Shown here: positions 23,801 to 36,454 of the stretch, one piece after another
How the letters are laid out: the number at the start of each line of letters is the position of its first letter
Numbering within the stretch: position 1 is the stretch's first letter
DNA from: Ochotona curzoniae
Lineage: Eukaryota; Chordata; Mammalia; Lagomorpha; Ochotonidae
DNA length: 64,000 nt
Assembly: GCF_017591425.1 (NCBI RefSeq)
Contig: NW_024467083.1
Location: forward strand, 16,235,001-16,299,000
Reading direction: 5' to 3'
Position numbers and translations under genes: made by a program
The notes under the pieces: generated by a model
What the model saw: the letters and a program-made list of their open reading frames with translations, nothing else
Database searches by the model: none
Told to the model about the DNA's origin: nothing

Positions 23801-25707
23801 CAAGCAACACATAGTTCAGCACTGAGAAAGTACTAATACCTGAAGTATAACTGCACCTTAAAAAAGAAAACTATTAACATTCAAAAAATTTAGTACCACC
23901 AAGTCCAAGTAAATATTTGAAGGCATTTACTGCAATGCTTTTCAACTTTCTCATTATTTGAGATGGTGATAGAATAAGACACATATTTACACTCTGATTC
24001 CTTACATACTTCTCCTCTCCCTTACCATCAATCTCTTTTTCATTGAAAAAATATTTCTTTTGGCGGACGCCTGCTTCATAAAAAAACACATCACGTTGGG
24101 TTTAATGGAAAAGAATCAATTTTTTCATCAACTCTATCCTTTCTGCCTATTACTTTTCTCTTGGGCCTTGGCTGATTTCATCACCACGGAAACTCACCCC
24201 TTCTGTGTACGGATAACACTACCCAGAATAAGACTCATATCTTAAGCCTATTTTTGTAATTCAAAAGCAAAAAGGTGATGGATGTGCCACTGCAATACTT
24301 AAGACATTTATATGGAGAAACTCTTCAGGCTTGAATTTAGGCTTGCAAAACAGAACCAATAAAAGGAGCATGTCTAAACTAATAGCATCAACAATATTTG
24401 AGATACAGATCCGTCCTTTCTCTTTGCATTTCTTTGTGCAATGAAGACTTCAGTTCAATATTTCCTTTTTGAGAAGAGCAGCTTCAATCGCATACAGGCC
24501 TGACCACACCAATAATGGTCACAAACAGACAGCATCACAGCCACTTTTTAAGGGTGAAGCAGCTCCTTTCCAAGAAACATCTCTCATAAGTACATTTAAG
24601 GACTTGAGCCACTGCTTATTATACATCATGGTTTTTATTCTAATGACGGTCCACACTGAAGCTGTCATAGGCTGTAACTGTCATACTAAATAAAGGCTAA
24701 ATGATTCCCGCTGGGTTCTAAAGCTCCAGGCTCCTGGAGAAAAGACCTCAAAAACTACATGGAACAACTCAGTGAGCAGTTGAAGTTTTCCAAATAAGCA
24801 ATCATCCCATATGGAAGAAAACAGATGCATGAAGTTTCGGTCAACACTGCTTTATCAATGCAGGCAATCAGAACACAGAAGACTGAAAACACTGTCCTTA
24901 AGCCCAATTCAGCTGCTGCGTCTGCCCAGGCACGTTACAAGTTGCTCCATCTTCCCCTTACACCCCTAGAACTCTGGCTTTACTCCTACATCTTTCACAG
25001 ACTCTTTCCCCACCAGATGTTGTAAGATGGTGCCCCAACAAAAACTGCAGACCTTATTTTCTTTTTCCAAGAGCAACACTCAGCATGAGAACTCTTCTGG
25101 GTGAAGTGTTTATAAGACTCGTTCGCAACACACTGCAGGTGCCCTAAGCATGTCAAGCGTTCATTGCATACATTTGATTGTGTTATCATTGCTAACTTAA
25201 AACAACATGTAATAGTTCCAAAACAGGACAAATGAAGCAATGTTCAAACTCAAGGGAATTTGGAAAAAGGACTCTGGCTTACAAGACAGTTCTTGCACAA
25301 TTAGGAATGAGAATTATAGTTAGTTTCTGTTTTATTGAGCATTTTGAGGGCCAGAAAGGTATTTCATTTGGTAGACTCTCGGGGTTACTCTTTTTCATGC
25401 CAATTTTTAAATAGAGGCTGAAGATCGCACAATTTCAAAGCTGAAATGGCTCAGGTGGCAGCACATATTGAGGCCAGTGAAAAGCTCTGGCCTTCTCTGC
25501 AGCTGTCTGTTGCCAAGATCCATGAAGAGAATCCAAACACCACCAACTGACAAATGATGGATACAGTAGCTCCATTTCACATACACAAATCAGGCATTCT
25601 TGAGAAGTGATTTAAAATTCACAGAATATTTTAGGAAACAAAGGTAATTATGATGACATTTCAACACTCACAAACATACAAATTCAAACACCAAAAGAAA
25701 AAAAAAG
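23801..25707. other. Unique intron upstream of the SH3 exon
   Basis: No repeat that I recognise over 1.9 kb, which is unusual here. Frames at 23874-25414 on both strands (61-81 codons) show no known domain. I searched for the preceding VAV3 exon and did not find it. Confidence 0.6.
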
Positions 25708-25985
25708 CAAAAGAAGCATTTAGCCTAGCAGTTAAAATGCCCATGTGCTGTATTACAGTACTTACATTCAAACTCCAGCTCTAGCTCCTAAGTACAGATT
25801 CCTGCTAATATGGACACTGGGAGTTGAGGGTGATGCTCCAAGGCAATTGGGAGAGCTATTCAGCTACTGGATTCAAGGATCTCCTTAGCCCAGTCCTGAT
25901 CACTAGGAGGATATATGGAGTAAGCCAATGGATGGAAGTATGTATGCACTCATTCTCTCCCTCTCCCTCTTTTGTTTTTTTTTAA
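25708..25985 (+). mobile_element. C-SINE, older subtype
   Basis: CATTTAGCCTAGCAGTTAAAATGCCCATG head, GATTCCTGCTAATATGGACACTGGGAG, AGTAAGCCAATGGATGGAAG and CTCTCCCTCTCCCTC, then a T-run. The CTAGCAGTTAA-ATGCCC head marks the older subtype. Confidence 0.8.
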
Positions 25986-25987
25986 CA

Positions 25988-26278
25988 AAAATTTAAGCAT
26001 GCTGTTTAACACACTGTTCAGGAAACTGGGTTGTAATATCACAGTGTTTAGATCTGAGTCTGGCTTTGCTTCTGACTCCAGCTTCCTGCTTATGCCTACC
26101 CTGGGAGGCAGCAGGAATTCCTCAAGTACTTGAGTTAAAGGCATAAACATGGGAGATGGAATCTGAGGCTCCTGACTTTGGCCTACAGGTTGTTGGAGGC
26201 ATCTGGAGCAGTGAATAAGGAGATATAAGCTCTCTCTGTGCCTCTGTATCTGCCTTTCAGAGAAAAAAAATGAAAAAG
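25988..26278 (+). mobile_element. C-SINE, older subtype, tandem to the previous one
   Basis: CCAGCTTCCTGCTTATGCCTACCCTGGGAGGCAGCAGG, CAAGTACTTGAG, GTTGGAGGCATCTGGAGCAGTGAA and CTGCCTTTCAGAGAAAAAAAATG. Head-to-tail with the copy ending at 25985. Confidence 0.8.
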
Positions 26279-26370
26279 TTTATTACACACACATACACCA
26301 CACAGAGGTTAAACAAAAGTGGTAAGACATGAAATATGGAGCTGAAGCATGGAGCTGCCTCGTGGATTTT

Positions 26371-26668
26371 CTTAAAAGATCAATAAATCTATTTTTATTG
26401 GCAAGGTATACTTACAGAGAAAAGGAGAGAGAGAGAGAGAGAGAGATATGTTCAGTCTGCTGGATCACTCCCCAAATGGCTGCAATGGCTGGAGAAGCAG
26501 CCATCTGAAGCCAGGAGCTTCTGGGTTGAATCATACTCCACTGTTATCCCAGGCTGTAAGCAAGGATCTGGACTTGAATTGGAGCAGCTGGGACACAAAT
26601 TGGTGCCCATAAGGAATGCCAGCGTCAGAGGTGGAGGATTAGCATGCGACATAAATATACCAGCCCCT
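26371..26668 (-). mobile_element. C-SINE with (GA)n tract
   Basis: Reversed tail AATCTATTTTTATTGG, an expanded (GA)n at 26422-26446, CTGGATCACTCCCCAAATGGCTGCAATGG, and reversed head side AGGATTAGCATGCG ending ACCAGCCCC. Confidence 0.88.
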
Positions 26669-28004
26669 ATGTCTATCTTAAATGGAACAAAATGACCGTA
26701 ACACATGGCCTAGTAAAATCCTTACATTTAAAATGGACAAAGGCACAGGGACTAACACACAGTAATCAAGAAATGGGACTTACATGTGCTAAAAATCATG
26801 CACTATAATTTGCTTTTATAGTTACACTTATTCCTAATTTTTAAAATATATTATCTTTCTGGCTATTATTTCTTCTGGGTTAATCCACGCTACGTTTGGA
26901 AAATGAACTAGTAGCACAGTAACAAAGGTATGTTACTGACCTTATACCTAAAATGCAAAATGTATAATCCTAGCCAAGATAAAGTTAAATCTAGGTAATA
27001 TGCAAAAGACACTGTCACTAACCTCAGTTTGGACATAAAGGAAGCGCAATGTTTGACTTAAATGCTTGTTTTGTAAAATGAGGCACAATGTTATGTCGTT
27101 GGTTATTTGTTAGGACAATTTTTGGCTCCTCATTCCTAATCAGTTAGCATTTCAACCTTTCACAATGATCATAATCTGCTGCCTGCGTTGCAGTGCTACA
27201 GAGATCAAAGTATCAAAGGAATAAGACAAGGCACAGTGACATGATGAATTCTGACATGTTCTCCTTGCTTCTGACACTAGCATACAGTAGATGTTGAACA
27301 ATACACGGGAGGAGCTTTCCAAAAGATCCCCTTATGGTACTTCCTTTTGTGAGCTAAAGCCACAGTAATAATGCTTGACCATAATCACATTAACCGATAA
27401 ATGAAAAATGCAGTTAAAATATGAAAAAGAGGGAATGAGTTAAATTTCACATCGGAGAGTGCTCAACCATCAATACTTAACACAATCTACTGTCACAGCA
27501 GGCATCACACTCCATAAATGAGATCAAAAATAGAGTAAATTAGGTTTACAGATGTTCACATTTCAAAGAGCCATTTATTGTTGCTTTAGTATAGGCCTTC
27601 CTCTCCCCTTAGAAAATACGCCCAGCAAGTTTTAACCTTTGGCAATGTGCAGGACAGAACATCACTCCACATCCCCATGACAACTCAGTTATTGTTGCAT
27701 GCAGTTGATTAACAAGGTCTTTCTGAAACTTATTCAAAAATCTCTCTGTGTAACATCTCTCCATTGACCTGCCTCCTTCCATCTGGAGTTGTGCTGAGGA
27801 AAGCACATCTCCTTTTTATAGATCACCCTTTCAAAACTTGCTCAGGCTTAACATCCCTGGTCCCTAAAAAAAACAATATTCTATTTTCCCTTGTGTATCC
27901 ACACTTTAAGGCTTCTGACATGGAAAAAAGCACAAATTACAAAAGTAGCTCTCTTTACTGATGCTGCTTAACTGGGGGGGGGGGAAATCCCCCAAATCAT
28001 CCCT
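26669..28004. other. Unique intron with a G-run
   Basis: No gene. A run of 13 G at about 27974-27986 lies just before the next SINE. Confidence 0.55.
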
Positions 28005-28285
28005 GAGGTGGTGCATTTGGCATAGTGGTAAAGACACCGCTTACAACATCTGCATCCCGTCTCCAACTGCCCATGTCTGAAACTCCCCTCCACGGCTTCC
28101 CGCTCTCAAAGTCGATGACAGCAAGGAGGCTGGCGCCTGTCATCCATGTTAGGAGAACTGGATGGAGTGGAGTGCTAGGCTGCTGCCTTCAGCCTAGTCC
28201 TGCCTCCATTGTTGTGGGCATTTGGGAGTGGGTCAATGCATAGAAGATCTCTTCCTGTCAAATGAATTTATTCTTTTTAAAGTTA
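28005..28285 (+). mobile_element. C-SINE, diverged
   Basis: GGCATAGTGGTAAAGACACCGC head, TAGGAGAACTGGATGGAG, CATTGTTGTGGGCATTTGGGAGTGGG and GAAGATCTCTTCCTGTCAAATGAATTTATTC. Confidence 0.75.
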
Positions 28286-29690
28286 TCCTTAAAAATATAT
28301 CAAAATATATCATTTCATCACATCACAAACTGCTTCTTTGTCTTTGGGAAAACACATGCCCAGTACTTGTTTAGATCCTTTTTGCCCCAGATTCACATTT
28401 ACCATGGATACAGGTACAGTTAGAGTGGGACTCCCTAAAATCTAAATGTTTATTCTATAAATGCAAAATAATATGTACTTCCAACACTCATATTTGATAA
28501 GTCTTTAAGTCCCCCCAATTTTTGATGAATTATGTAAGGGAATATAAGTCACATGACTGAGACAAAACTCAATCTCCTAACTATTTTTAGCTTGCTTTTC
28601 CCCCTACGATACAGGTGTGTTGTCTGGCTAACTACAATCTTAATAGAAACAGGGCTTCAAAATGTTCAGGACTTTTGATTTTGAAATCCCCTCATAGAAC
28701 TTATGGGAAGTTTTGGCCTTTAACATTTATTCAAGCTTGCCTTGTGCAAGTCATTCTTTTGCATAAACAATCAACACAGAACAGAACTGGTAATATTAAA
28801 AGGATGGTTTGCTCCAGTATCAGACATGGAGGCCTGAACACTTAAAACTCAAGTCATGTGAAAGTATGTAGAAGCCTATGATTTCCCAAACTATAATGTT
28901 TATGAAACAAACATTTTCCTTAAAACCTGAACACAGTTCCATTAAGTGTGATACACATTTCAACAACTACAACCAAAGTGATTGTTAAGGGCAGTAATTC
29001 AAAGCAGAACCTCATTAGAAAATTTGTGAACTATTTCACTGATAATTTTCACATACACCTCAAAGTTCAATGAATTTAACCAGCTAACTGCACTAGCATC
29101 AGCCATTGTGTCTTCTAAGCAGGGCAGAAAGAGTGATTGCCATAATATAGATCCATATCTATTCCCGATGCTGACATCACTGGCCTAATGCAATGGCCAT
29201 CCCTGGGGCAATAACTGAGAGGAGAGTGCTGCCTGGGAGATGAATGGCCTGTCAGTAATATGCTGGCCTTTCACCTAGGGGCCTCATTTAAAACCTAAAC
29301 ACAGCCACAGGAAAAAATAATTAGTTTTACAAGATGTCAGAGCATCTGATTGGTTGATCCTGGGAAACTGATCATGAGAATAACAAATTCATTCATTCAT
29401 TCATCAGATGTGTCTGGAGCACTCAACTGCAGGGCTTGGCAGTTTCAGAACAGAGCAAGGGCAAGCTTCCTGTCCTCAAATAGCCAAGATTCCACTAAAC
29501 AGAAAGACAGGGGAACTCAAAGGTAACACAACTGGGCATATAATGCCACCCAACGGAAATTTGTAAAAAAAAAATTCATAACCATAAAAATATTAGCACA
29601 TTTTAATATCTTTAGTAGGACCCTGGAATATTTAATCTTGTCTGTATCTCTCCTAAGTGAGCTTTCCAAACTAGCAAGGTATAGGAATCA
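28286..29690. other. Mostly unique intron, one ancient repeat
   Basis: At 29388-29510 (ATTCATTCATTCATTCATC, GGGCTTGGCAGTTTCAGAACAGAG, CCTGTCCTCAAATAG) there is an old mammalian repeat of the 'tatttattgagcacc...gtgaacaaaacagac...' type, plus strand. Similar copies are at 32745-32870, 37465-37560, 43715-43950 and 50755-50850. Rest unremarkable. Confidence 0.45.
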
Positions 29691-29699
29691 CAATCTCAT

Positions 29700-29770
29700 G
29701 AATCTGTAAATTTGTACAATTTTTGTAAAATTTTGCAATATTGTACAAAATTTTAAAATTTGTAAAGCAC
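29700..29770. repeat. AT-rich block with repeated palindrome
   Basis: The palindrome TTGTACAA occurs at 29712-29719 and 29741-29748, embedded in TTTTGTAAAATTTTG and AAATTTTAAAATTTG. Confidence 0.8.
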
Positions 29771-29869
29771 AATGACCCAAACAGCTTGAGAAAATTATAG
29801 TGAAAAGATGACTGTAATCTTATCAATACTCTAGTCTTAGAGTTTGAAATCCATTATTGCTGCTTGAGA

Positions 29870-30100
29870 ATATTTTTTCATTTTTAAAATTGATACATAA
29901 AATTATACATGTTTATGGGATACCAGGCAATATTTTTATGCAGGTATACATCCTGTAATGCTCAAGTTAGGGTAATCATATCTTATAACCTGAAATATTT
30001 ATTGTTTATTTATGGTAAAAACATTCAAAAGCTCTTCCAGATTTTTAAAAATACACAAATCATATTATCAATAACTCATCCCCCAACCTATCTATATGGT
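29870..30100 (+). mobile_element. Ancient L1-type fragment
   Basis: AAATTATACATGTTTATGGGATACC, GCAGGTATACATCCTGTAATG, CTCAAGTTAGGGTAATCATATC and AAAACATTCAAAAGCTCTTCC follow a sequence very common in mammalian genomes that I associate with old L1 elements. Orientation is given as read; the subfamily is not certain. Confidence 0.5.
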
Positions 30101-30120
30101 AGTCTTAAGATAAACACCTG

Positions 30121-30436
30121 GGGCCCGGCGCTTTGTCCCAGTGGCTAAAGTCTTCACTTTGCCTATGCCAGGATCCCATATGGGAGCTGGTTATAATCCC
30201 CTCAGTCCCACTACCCATCCAGCTCCCTGCTTTTGGCCTGGGAAAGCAGTCAAGGACAGCCCAAAGCCTTGGGCCCTGGACCCAAGTGGGAGACCCTGAA
30301 GCAGCTCTGGGCTCCAGATTGACTCAGCTCTTAGCCGTTGCAGCCACTTGGGGAGTGAACCATTGGGCGGAAGATCTTTCTGTCTCTCCTCCTCTCTGTA
30401 TATCTGACTTGACAATAAAAAATCTTTTTGACAAGA
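30121..30436 (+). mobile_element. C-SINE, full length with target-site duplication
   Basis: Starts GGGCCCGGCGC and has CCCATATGGGAGC, GGACAGCCCAAAGCC, CTGTATATCTGACTTGACAATAAAAAATC. Flanks AAGATAAACAC-TGG at 30107-30121 and 30437-30451 differ at one base. An open frame of 175 codons (30133-30660) runs through it and is a repeat artefact. Confidence 0.95.
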
Positions 30437-30452
30437 AAGATAAACACATGGC

Positions 30453-31970
30453 CCTTCTAGCTAGATTGCCATTCCAAGTGTCAGGTCCTGGCAACCCTAC
30501 TGAGCGCTCTGTGATGCTGGATGGGGGCTTTCCCTTCTCACCGCCTCTGGCAAGGCCCTTTCCAAGAAAGTACTGCTCCTGCCTTCACAGAAGAACAGTA
30601 GCTGCTGAAAGGAAACCATCTGCTTCAGCACTAGCAGACAGTTTGGCAGAAATAAACTAAAGAACTAATTGTTCACACAAAGAATACTCCCCACCAATGA
30701 TTTTAAAAATCTTTATTCAGAGAAGCTACTTTACTTGTATAAACAATGATGAGTCAAGTGAAGGACACTGTCATTGCTCATATAAAAACAAAGATCAGGC
30801 ATAGAAGCTGTTCTCCCACTTTATAAACAGTGACGAGTCTCCTTGGCACTGCCTATTGGAGTATTAGTGAATCATGAATCAAGGGTGAAAATAATGTCTT
30901 TCAGAAGTCTCTTCCTTTATTAAAAAGATGTTATAGATTGTCAAATATAACAGAACTATACAGGATCATGTGCTACTCTAAATTCATGCAAATTTAGCAT
31001 TCTGTTTTATCACAGATGTGCACTTTAGCAGAAAAAATAAGTTTTCCTAAAATCCTTAAATAACATCAAAGTTCTGGGAGATCATTTGATGTGTTTGGCA
31101 AACCCTGAAGGATCATTCTTTAAGGGTATGACTAGTCGAGTTTGGGAGCACAGCCCTGGGCTATGTCCCCTTACATTCTCAGAAGACAAAGAAGAAAAAT
31201 CACAATTTCAAAGTAAGGGTTTTATCATCTATGGTAAATTGCAGAGTTGAGAACCAAATAGTAGAGAAACCACTTTTATTCAAACAGCCAGCTAGATTCA
31301 GGCATAGAACTAGATTATAATTTACTAACTGCAAGTTCAGCCCTCCCCACTGCATACTAGTCATTTTCTGCTACTGTAAGAGGGATGCGCCTTCCTGATA
31401 GTTACCCATTACTTTCAGGTGACTTAATTCCCTGCCAGGCATAGAATGTCACCTCAGGAAGCAAGGAAGCAAGACACAGAACTCTTGTTTAAGAAGTCAA
31501 AGATTGAGAGATCCTGCAAATTAGCTTCAATTCTAGGAGAAAGTAACTCCCACTGGTGTACTGTAAAAGCAATGTTTTTTTTAAAAAAAAAAACTGTATA
31601 AACTTTAAAAAACAACAACAAAAAATACTAATCCCTCTGCTGGACCATCTGTAGAATTCTCACTGCCTTACATGTTCACACTTGGCTCTGTTGATCTATG
31701 GGCAAGTGGCCACATGTTGTTCTTTCTACTTCAAGAGATAGTCAAACCACATCATTCTTCCAACCACATACAAGTATTTCAGAGGTAGTGATTAGCCAAA
31801 GACTACAATAAATGCACTGGACATGTGAGACAGCAATGGCTGAGAAGAAAGCCCATCCAAAGGATCTGCTTTCATTAGAGGATTTAATCAAATTTTCTCT
31901 TATCAAACATGAAAGCTGGAGGTAGATTTGTAAGTCATCAGATAACAAGGATTTCTCATTTCGGAGAAAG
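30453..31970. other. Unique intron
   Basis: No repeat recognised, apart from an A-run near 31580-31592 with a (CAA)n-like AACAACAACAAAAAA after it. No gene. Confidence 0.55.
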
Positions 31971-31974
31971 ATGG

Positions 31975-32338
31975 CCCAAGATACAGCCAATGTTTTAGTA
32001 CAGTGGGTAAAGCCACCACCTACAATATCAGTACTCCTATGGTCACAGGTGCACTTGATGGTTGCTCCACTTCTGGTCCAGCTCTCTGCTAATGGCCTGG
32101 GAATAGCAGCAGCAGATGACCTAAGTGTTGGGCCCCAGCTATTCAAACAGCAAGTGCAGATGAAGATCCTGTCTCCTAGCTTTAACATGGCTCAAGCCTG
32201 GCCATTCCTACCACTTAAGAAACATACCAGCAGACAGATTTCTTTCCCTCTGTCTCTTTTTCTCACTCTTTCACTTTCTTACTCTGTGTGTGTGTGTGTT
32301 AATCTTGGCTTTCAGATAAACAAAATCTTTAAAGATGT
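31975..32338 (+). mobile_element. C-SINE with internal (TG)n
   Basis: ACAGTGGGTAAAGCCACC, GTTGCTCCACTTCTGGTCCAGCTCTCTGC, CTCTGTCTCTTTTTCTCACTC and a (TG)n at 32285-32299, ending CTTTCAGATAAACAAAATC. Diverged; part of a 123-codon frame is an artefact of the repeat. Confidence 0.8.
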
Positions 32339-32605
32339 CTAGGATAAATCATTTCCAAACCTACTGGTGTAGAAATGTCCCTTAAAGTCTGCTGTGGACT
32401 GTTTCTTTCATGGAAAGCACTGAGCTCTAGCCTGACTATGGAGATGGTTTCCTTGGCTATTTTCTGACCCTTTTATCATAACCTTCATCCGTCTAACATA
32501 ACTGAGCAGGTTTATTTCCTACAACCAACATGAACTTTTAACAATTCAGTCACACAGAGAAAAAGTAAACAGGATCAAAGAACTTTGCACAACCCAGTTT
32601 TCTTT

Positions 32606-32712
32606 GTTCTCCTATCCAAGTACTACTAACCAGACCTGACCCTATTTAGCTTCCAACATCAGACGAGACTGGGCGCATTCAGGGTGTATAGCCTGGTATA
32701 GCTATAGACTTG
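32606..32712 (-). pseudogene. 5S rRNA pseudogene, 3' truncated
   Basis: On the minus strand it follows 5S rRNA order: a diverged 5' end, CACCCTGAA-GCGCC, GTCTCGTCTGATGTTGGAAGC, TAAATAGGGTCAGG, CTGGTTAGTAGTACTTGGAT and AGGAG. It has a duplicated GTA triplet in GGTTAGTAGTACTTGG, a base missing and a three-base change near the 5' end, several transitions, and it loses the last 30 or so bases of 5S. No A-tail is seen at the truncated end. It will not make functional 5S. Confidence 0.88.
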
Positions 32713-32744
32713 TTCTTTGTCCTCCAAGTTCATTAATTTATTAC

Positions 32745-33060
32745 AAAAATGTTTGCAGATCATTGAAGTGAAGGAACTGGCTGAGGTGTTGGGATTCCAG
32801 CTGTGAAAACAGTGAACATGCACTTCCCTCATATATCTTATATTTCAAGGGGAGGAATAAAGCAAAAAAATGCTAGCAGATGTCTATATGTATATATAGA
32901 CATACTTAGGAAAGGATCTTCATTAGAGAGTAATTTTTTAAGAGAAGGTGGTAATCAGATGTAAAATCTAAGACAGTTTAGGTGGAACATGCTGAATGGG
33001 CAAGTTGCTTCAAGAACTGAAGACTGAGACTAGAGTTAACACGAAGCACATGTGGGACAT
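32745..33060 (+). other. Ancient mammalian repeat, decayed
   Basis: GATTCCAGCTGTGAAAACAGTGAACATG followed by AGAGAAGGTGGTAATCAGATG and TTCAAGAACTGAAGACTGAGAC resembles the same old family noted at 29388 and 43715. Family not named. Confidence 0.35.
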
Positions 33061-33482
33061 AAAAAAGCAGTGAGGCATGGGGATGGAGATCATGTGGCAT
33101 ACATGAAAGCAATGTAGAAACTTTAAGACTGAGAAGAAATCCTGAGGACCTGTCTCATCATTCCTTTTTTACACAATTCTGCTCAAGTAATTGAAATTTA
33201 CTGTACAGGTCAAGTCCTCATTAACATGGTATATCTTTTTTCTGGCATAGACTTGCATTTGTCTATATCTCACCCCATACCCAAGGTGAAAAATAGTTTT
33301 ACCTACTCCTCTCAGCTGAGTACTCAGTAGTCAGTTCTTCGTCTCAGTACTGAATTCTATGCCTTCCTCATGCTCCTACACTGTTATCTGTCTCAACTTT
33401 CCCTTACTTATCCATACTTCATAAATTTATGAGATAAATGTTTATTATCTAAATGACCAAGCTTAACTTGTAGTAATAAAAC

Positions 33483-33700
33483 AAGTGAAGACATTTAGCC
33501 TAGCAGTTAAGATGCCCATTTGCATGCCCACATTCCTCTTCCAGCTCCTGACTTTGGCTCTGTGCTAATAAACACCCTGAGAAGCAGTGGTGATGGTTCA
33601 AGCACTTGGGTTTCTGGTACCCATGCAGGAGACCTGAACTGAGTTCCCAGCTGTAGTCTTCACGTTTAGTCTCACCAGCAACTGCTAGTACATAGGAAGT
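33483..33700 (+). mobile_element. C-SINE, older subtype, 3' truncated
   Basis: GAAGACATTTAGCCTAGCAGTTAAGATGCCCATTTGC head, CTGTGCTAATAAACACCCTGAGAAGCAG, TTCAAGCACTTGGG. Lost before the usual CTCTCT and A-tail. Confidence 0.8.
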
Positions 33701-36454
33701 GAATCTGCTTCTTAAACGAAGAAGTAAACTTATTATATCACAATATCTAGCCCTCAAATTCACAAAATTTCAAAGTCTTCAAAATAAAAATACTCAATTT
33801 TATTGTTGGTTGCTCTTCCCTATTTTTCCTTTGACCTCCCTCCTTCCTTCCTGTGATACACCTGCTTGCATGGCAAGGGGCATATTCAGACACATTGCCC
33901 AAAGATTCAGATATGTGCAGACATGATTTATTGATTTATAAGCTAAAATGGAGAGCATGCAAAATTGGTATTCCTGATCCGCAAAGCATCAGGGAAAGCC
34001 AAAGCCTCCAGACCATCACATTTGGATGTGACCCAGGGGTCAGAGATTGCCAACACAGCTAACTAAAAATGCACATGTATTGAACAGTATCTTTAACCTT
34101 CTTATAGACATTCTTCTGTAATGCACTTTTGAAACATGAAGCAGAATCAGAGGTCTCTAGTTTATAAAAGTATCCCACATCGACAATTTTAACTTGGAAG
34201 AACTTCCAACCTGACCAGTTCTTGCAAACTTCCATGAGTTCCTTACAAAACTTTGGATCTGTTGCCATTGCAAAGCCTCAAATGTAAGGTTTGGATTCCA
34301 TCTATTTACCTAGAGCGTTTGTTCTTCCTCCTTCACCCTTTTCTGAAGTGAATAAAGGAATTCAAGACACACAGCTTCAAACATGAGCAGAGCACATAAA
34401 AGTCTCATTTAAAATCAAGTGTATAACCATCACTCAAAAGCAGCAATGTTTTATACTGAGAAGGTAGATACATGTACATATTTTAATGTGGTAAAATTTT
34501 TGCTTAAATTCATCATAACAAGAGCCAAAAATTGACAGCCAACGAATCATCTTAAGAATATGTAAACTGAAAAGGCTGTTCCCTTCTCAGGGCCACTCCT
34601 TCCTAAACTGCCCATAATTCCAAGAGGCTAGGATGTCAGAAGCCATACTGAGTTATGTATTGTTTCAAATTAATGCTTTATGGTAATAAAGACTGTGTCC
34701 CTGCGTACTATAGGAACTGGACAGGAGATGGTTCTTCAGAGAATGTAGTCAAACACTGCCATCCATACATGAAGCATATCTGGCTTCATAAAACTTGCTT
34801 AAAAAACTATCTCCTTTCCCCAGCATCTCTGCTATTCAATGACGGAATCCTGCCATGGTGAGGAGAAAAAAAATTACAACAGATTCAACATATTTATTTC
34901 ATATATAATACTTCATGAATAATTACCTTTTCCAGGGGAAGCTGAGAAAGAATCAGAATTAAATTTTTTGGTGTGAATGATAGTTTTGTAGGCAACAAAA
35001 AAGTGTTAAGACTACTATAGAAAATTCACAGAATTAGTTCCAAAATCTTTGTAGTCCTGCGATTATCACATCAGGAATAACTATTTTGTCTCCCCCTTAT
35101 AAAATAGGACAGTAAAAAGATAAATTAATAGCATATAAATTTATATCATCTATACTTCTCCAATTTAATATTTCAATGTAGGTGGAATATGGACTTTGGG
35201 AATAGTGTTGGAATTTCTATGTCCTTCAAAATTCCAGTCTTTCCCTACACTCCATACCAGTTTACAAACTGCAGCTTCAGTCCCTTTTCTGCTAGTCTGA
35301 TTCCCAAAACATTTCATTTTCCATCTTTTTTTCCTATGCAAAGAGCTTCCTTCACTAAACACAAATATGAAAATTATGTTATGGTTTCAATTTGTTCAAA
35401 TGCAACATAACAATAAGCTATTTAAATGGCTAGGCATACAGTTCGAGTTCTTTATTATCATCTGAAAGAATAATAATGAAATGCTAGCTACATTCTAAGT
35501 GCATAATAAAATTCTAAAAGTAATAATTATTAAGATGCAAACTCTAGGCTACAAAGAAAAACATAAATGTTAGTAAGAAACTTTGCCAAGTAATTATGAA
35601 TCATCTGGAAGACAGACACATTAGTAAAATCAGAGTTATGCTTAGAAAAGACAGTGAATTAGAATTTTAAGTTCTGCCTCATTTCTCAATTAAACACCAG
35701 TGACACTTAGCACCAAGTTCACATGCAATTATAACTTATAAAAAAAGCCTGACCAGAACAAATAATAATCCTAAACCGCTACATAACTTTGCAACCAAAC
35801 TACTTAATTCTCAGTGATGTTTTACTTGCCATGAAAAAGTGCTGATCCTAACAATCTATTCCTGAGTTCTTAGAATCCTGTCATTTCACTTGCTTGTTTC
35901 TTACACCTTGGTAAATAAAAACTCTTACAGACAATGTCTCTCTTTGTCAATATCCTACTGCTCATCTGATAAAAGTATGCTATTTATATTGGGTTGACCA
36001 ACAGGAATTGATACTGTAGACAGGTTTTCAACTATCAAAAAGGCAACTTTGTCTAGTATAAGCAATGCCAAAATCACCTTTGTAAGGTACACATATCACA
36101 TAGCTAACATGAATGATATCACAGGAGAAAGACCTAAATAAATTCAAGTATGACAAAAAGCAGCATGCTTTCATGCAGAAAAGAATACTTTATGCAAATC
36201 TATTCTCAGGTATTTGCTCTGTGGACCAAAGCTAATTAGCACTGTCCAATAAATTCAATAAATATTGGTTCCTCCTTTCCAACCACCTTGGGGCTCACAA
36301 CTTTCTGAAATTGTAGTTATGGTTTTTCTAGATTTCATAAGAATATTGCATTCTGCCCTTTCTTTAAAGCTGGAACATATAACTTATTATGGTAGAAGAA
36401 ATATATTCTTCCCTGTAAACATTTTTTACCTCTTTATGATGAAAAATACTTTTA
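33701..36454. other. Unique intron
   Basis: 2.7 kb with no recognised gene or repeat. Frames of 60-75 codons on both strands (for example 35165-35410) overlap each other and look random. TTCCTTCCTTCC-type simple sequence at 33838-33852. Confidence 0.55.

Noticed and set aside
25738..25752. Reversed GTAAGT at 25763 as a donor of the upstream VAV3 exon
   Set aside because: It lies inside a C-SINE and the sequence before it is not VAV3-like.
30133..30660. 175-codon open frame on the plus strand
   Set aside because: Its first half is a C-SINE translated through; the rest has no domain, no splice context and no homology that I recognise.
31742..32342. Open frames of 123 and 148 codons on opposite strands
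   Set aside because: They overlap the SINE at 31975-32338 and mirror each other; artefacts of the repeat.
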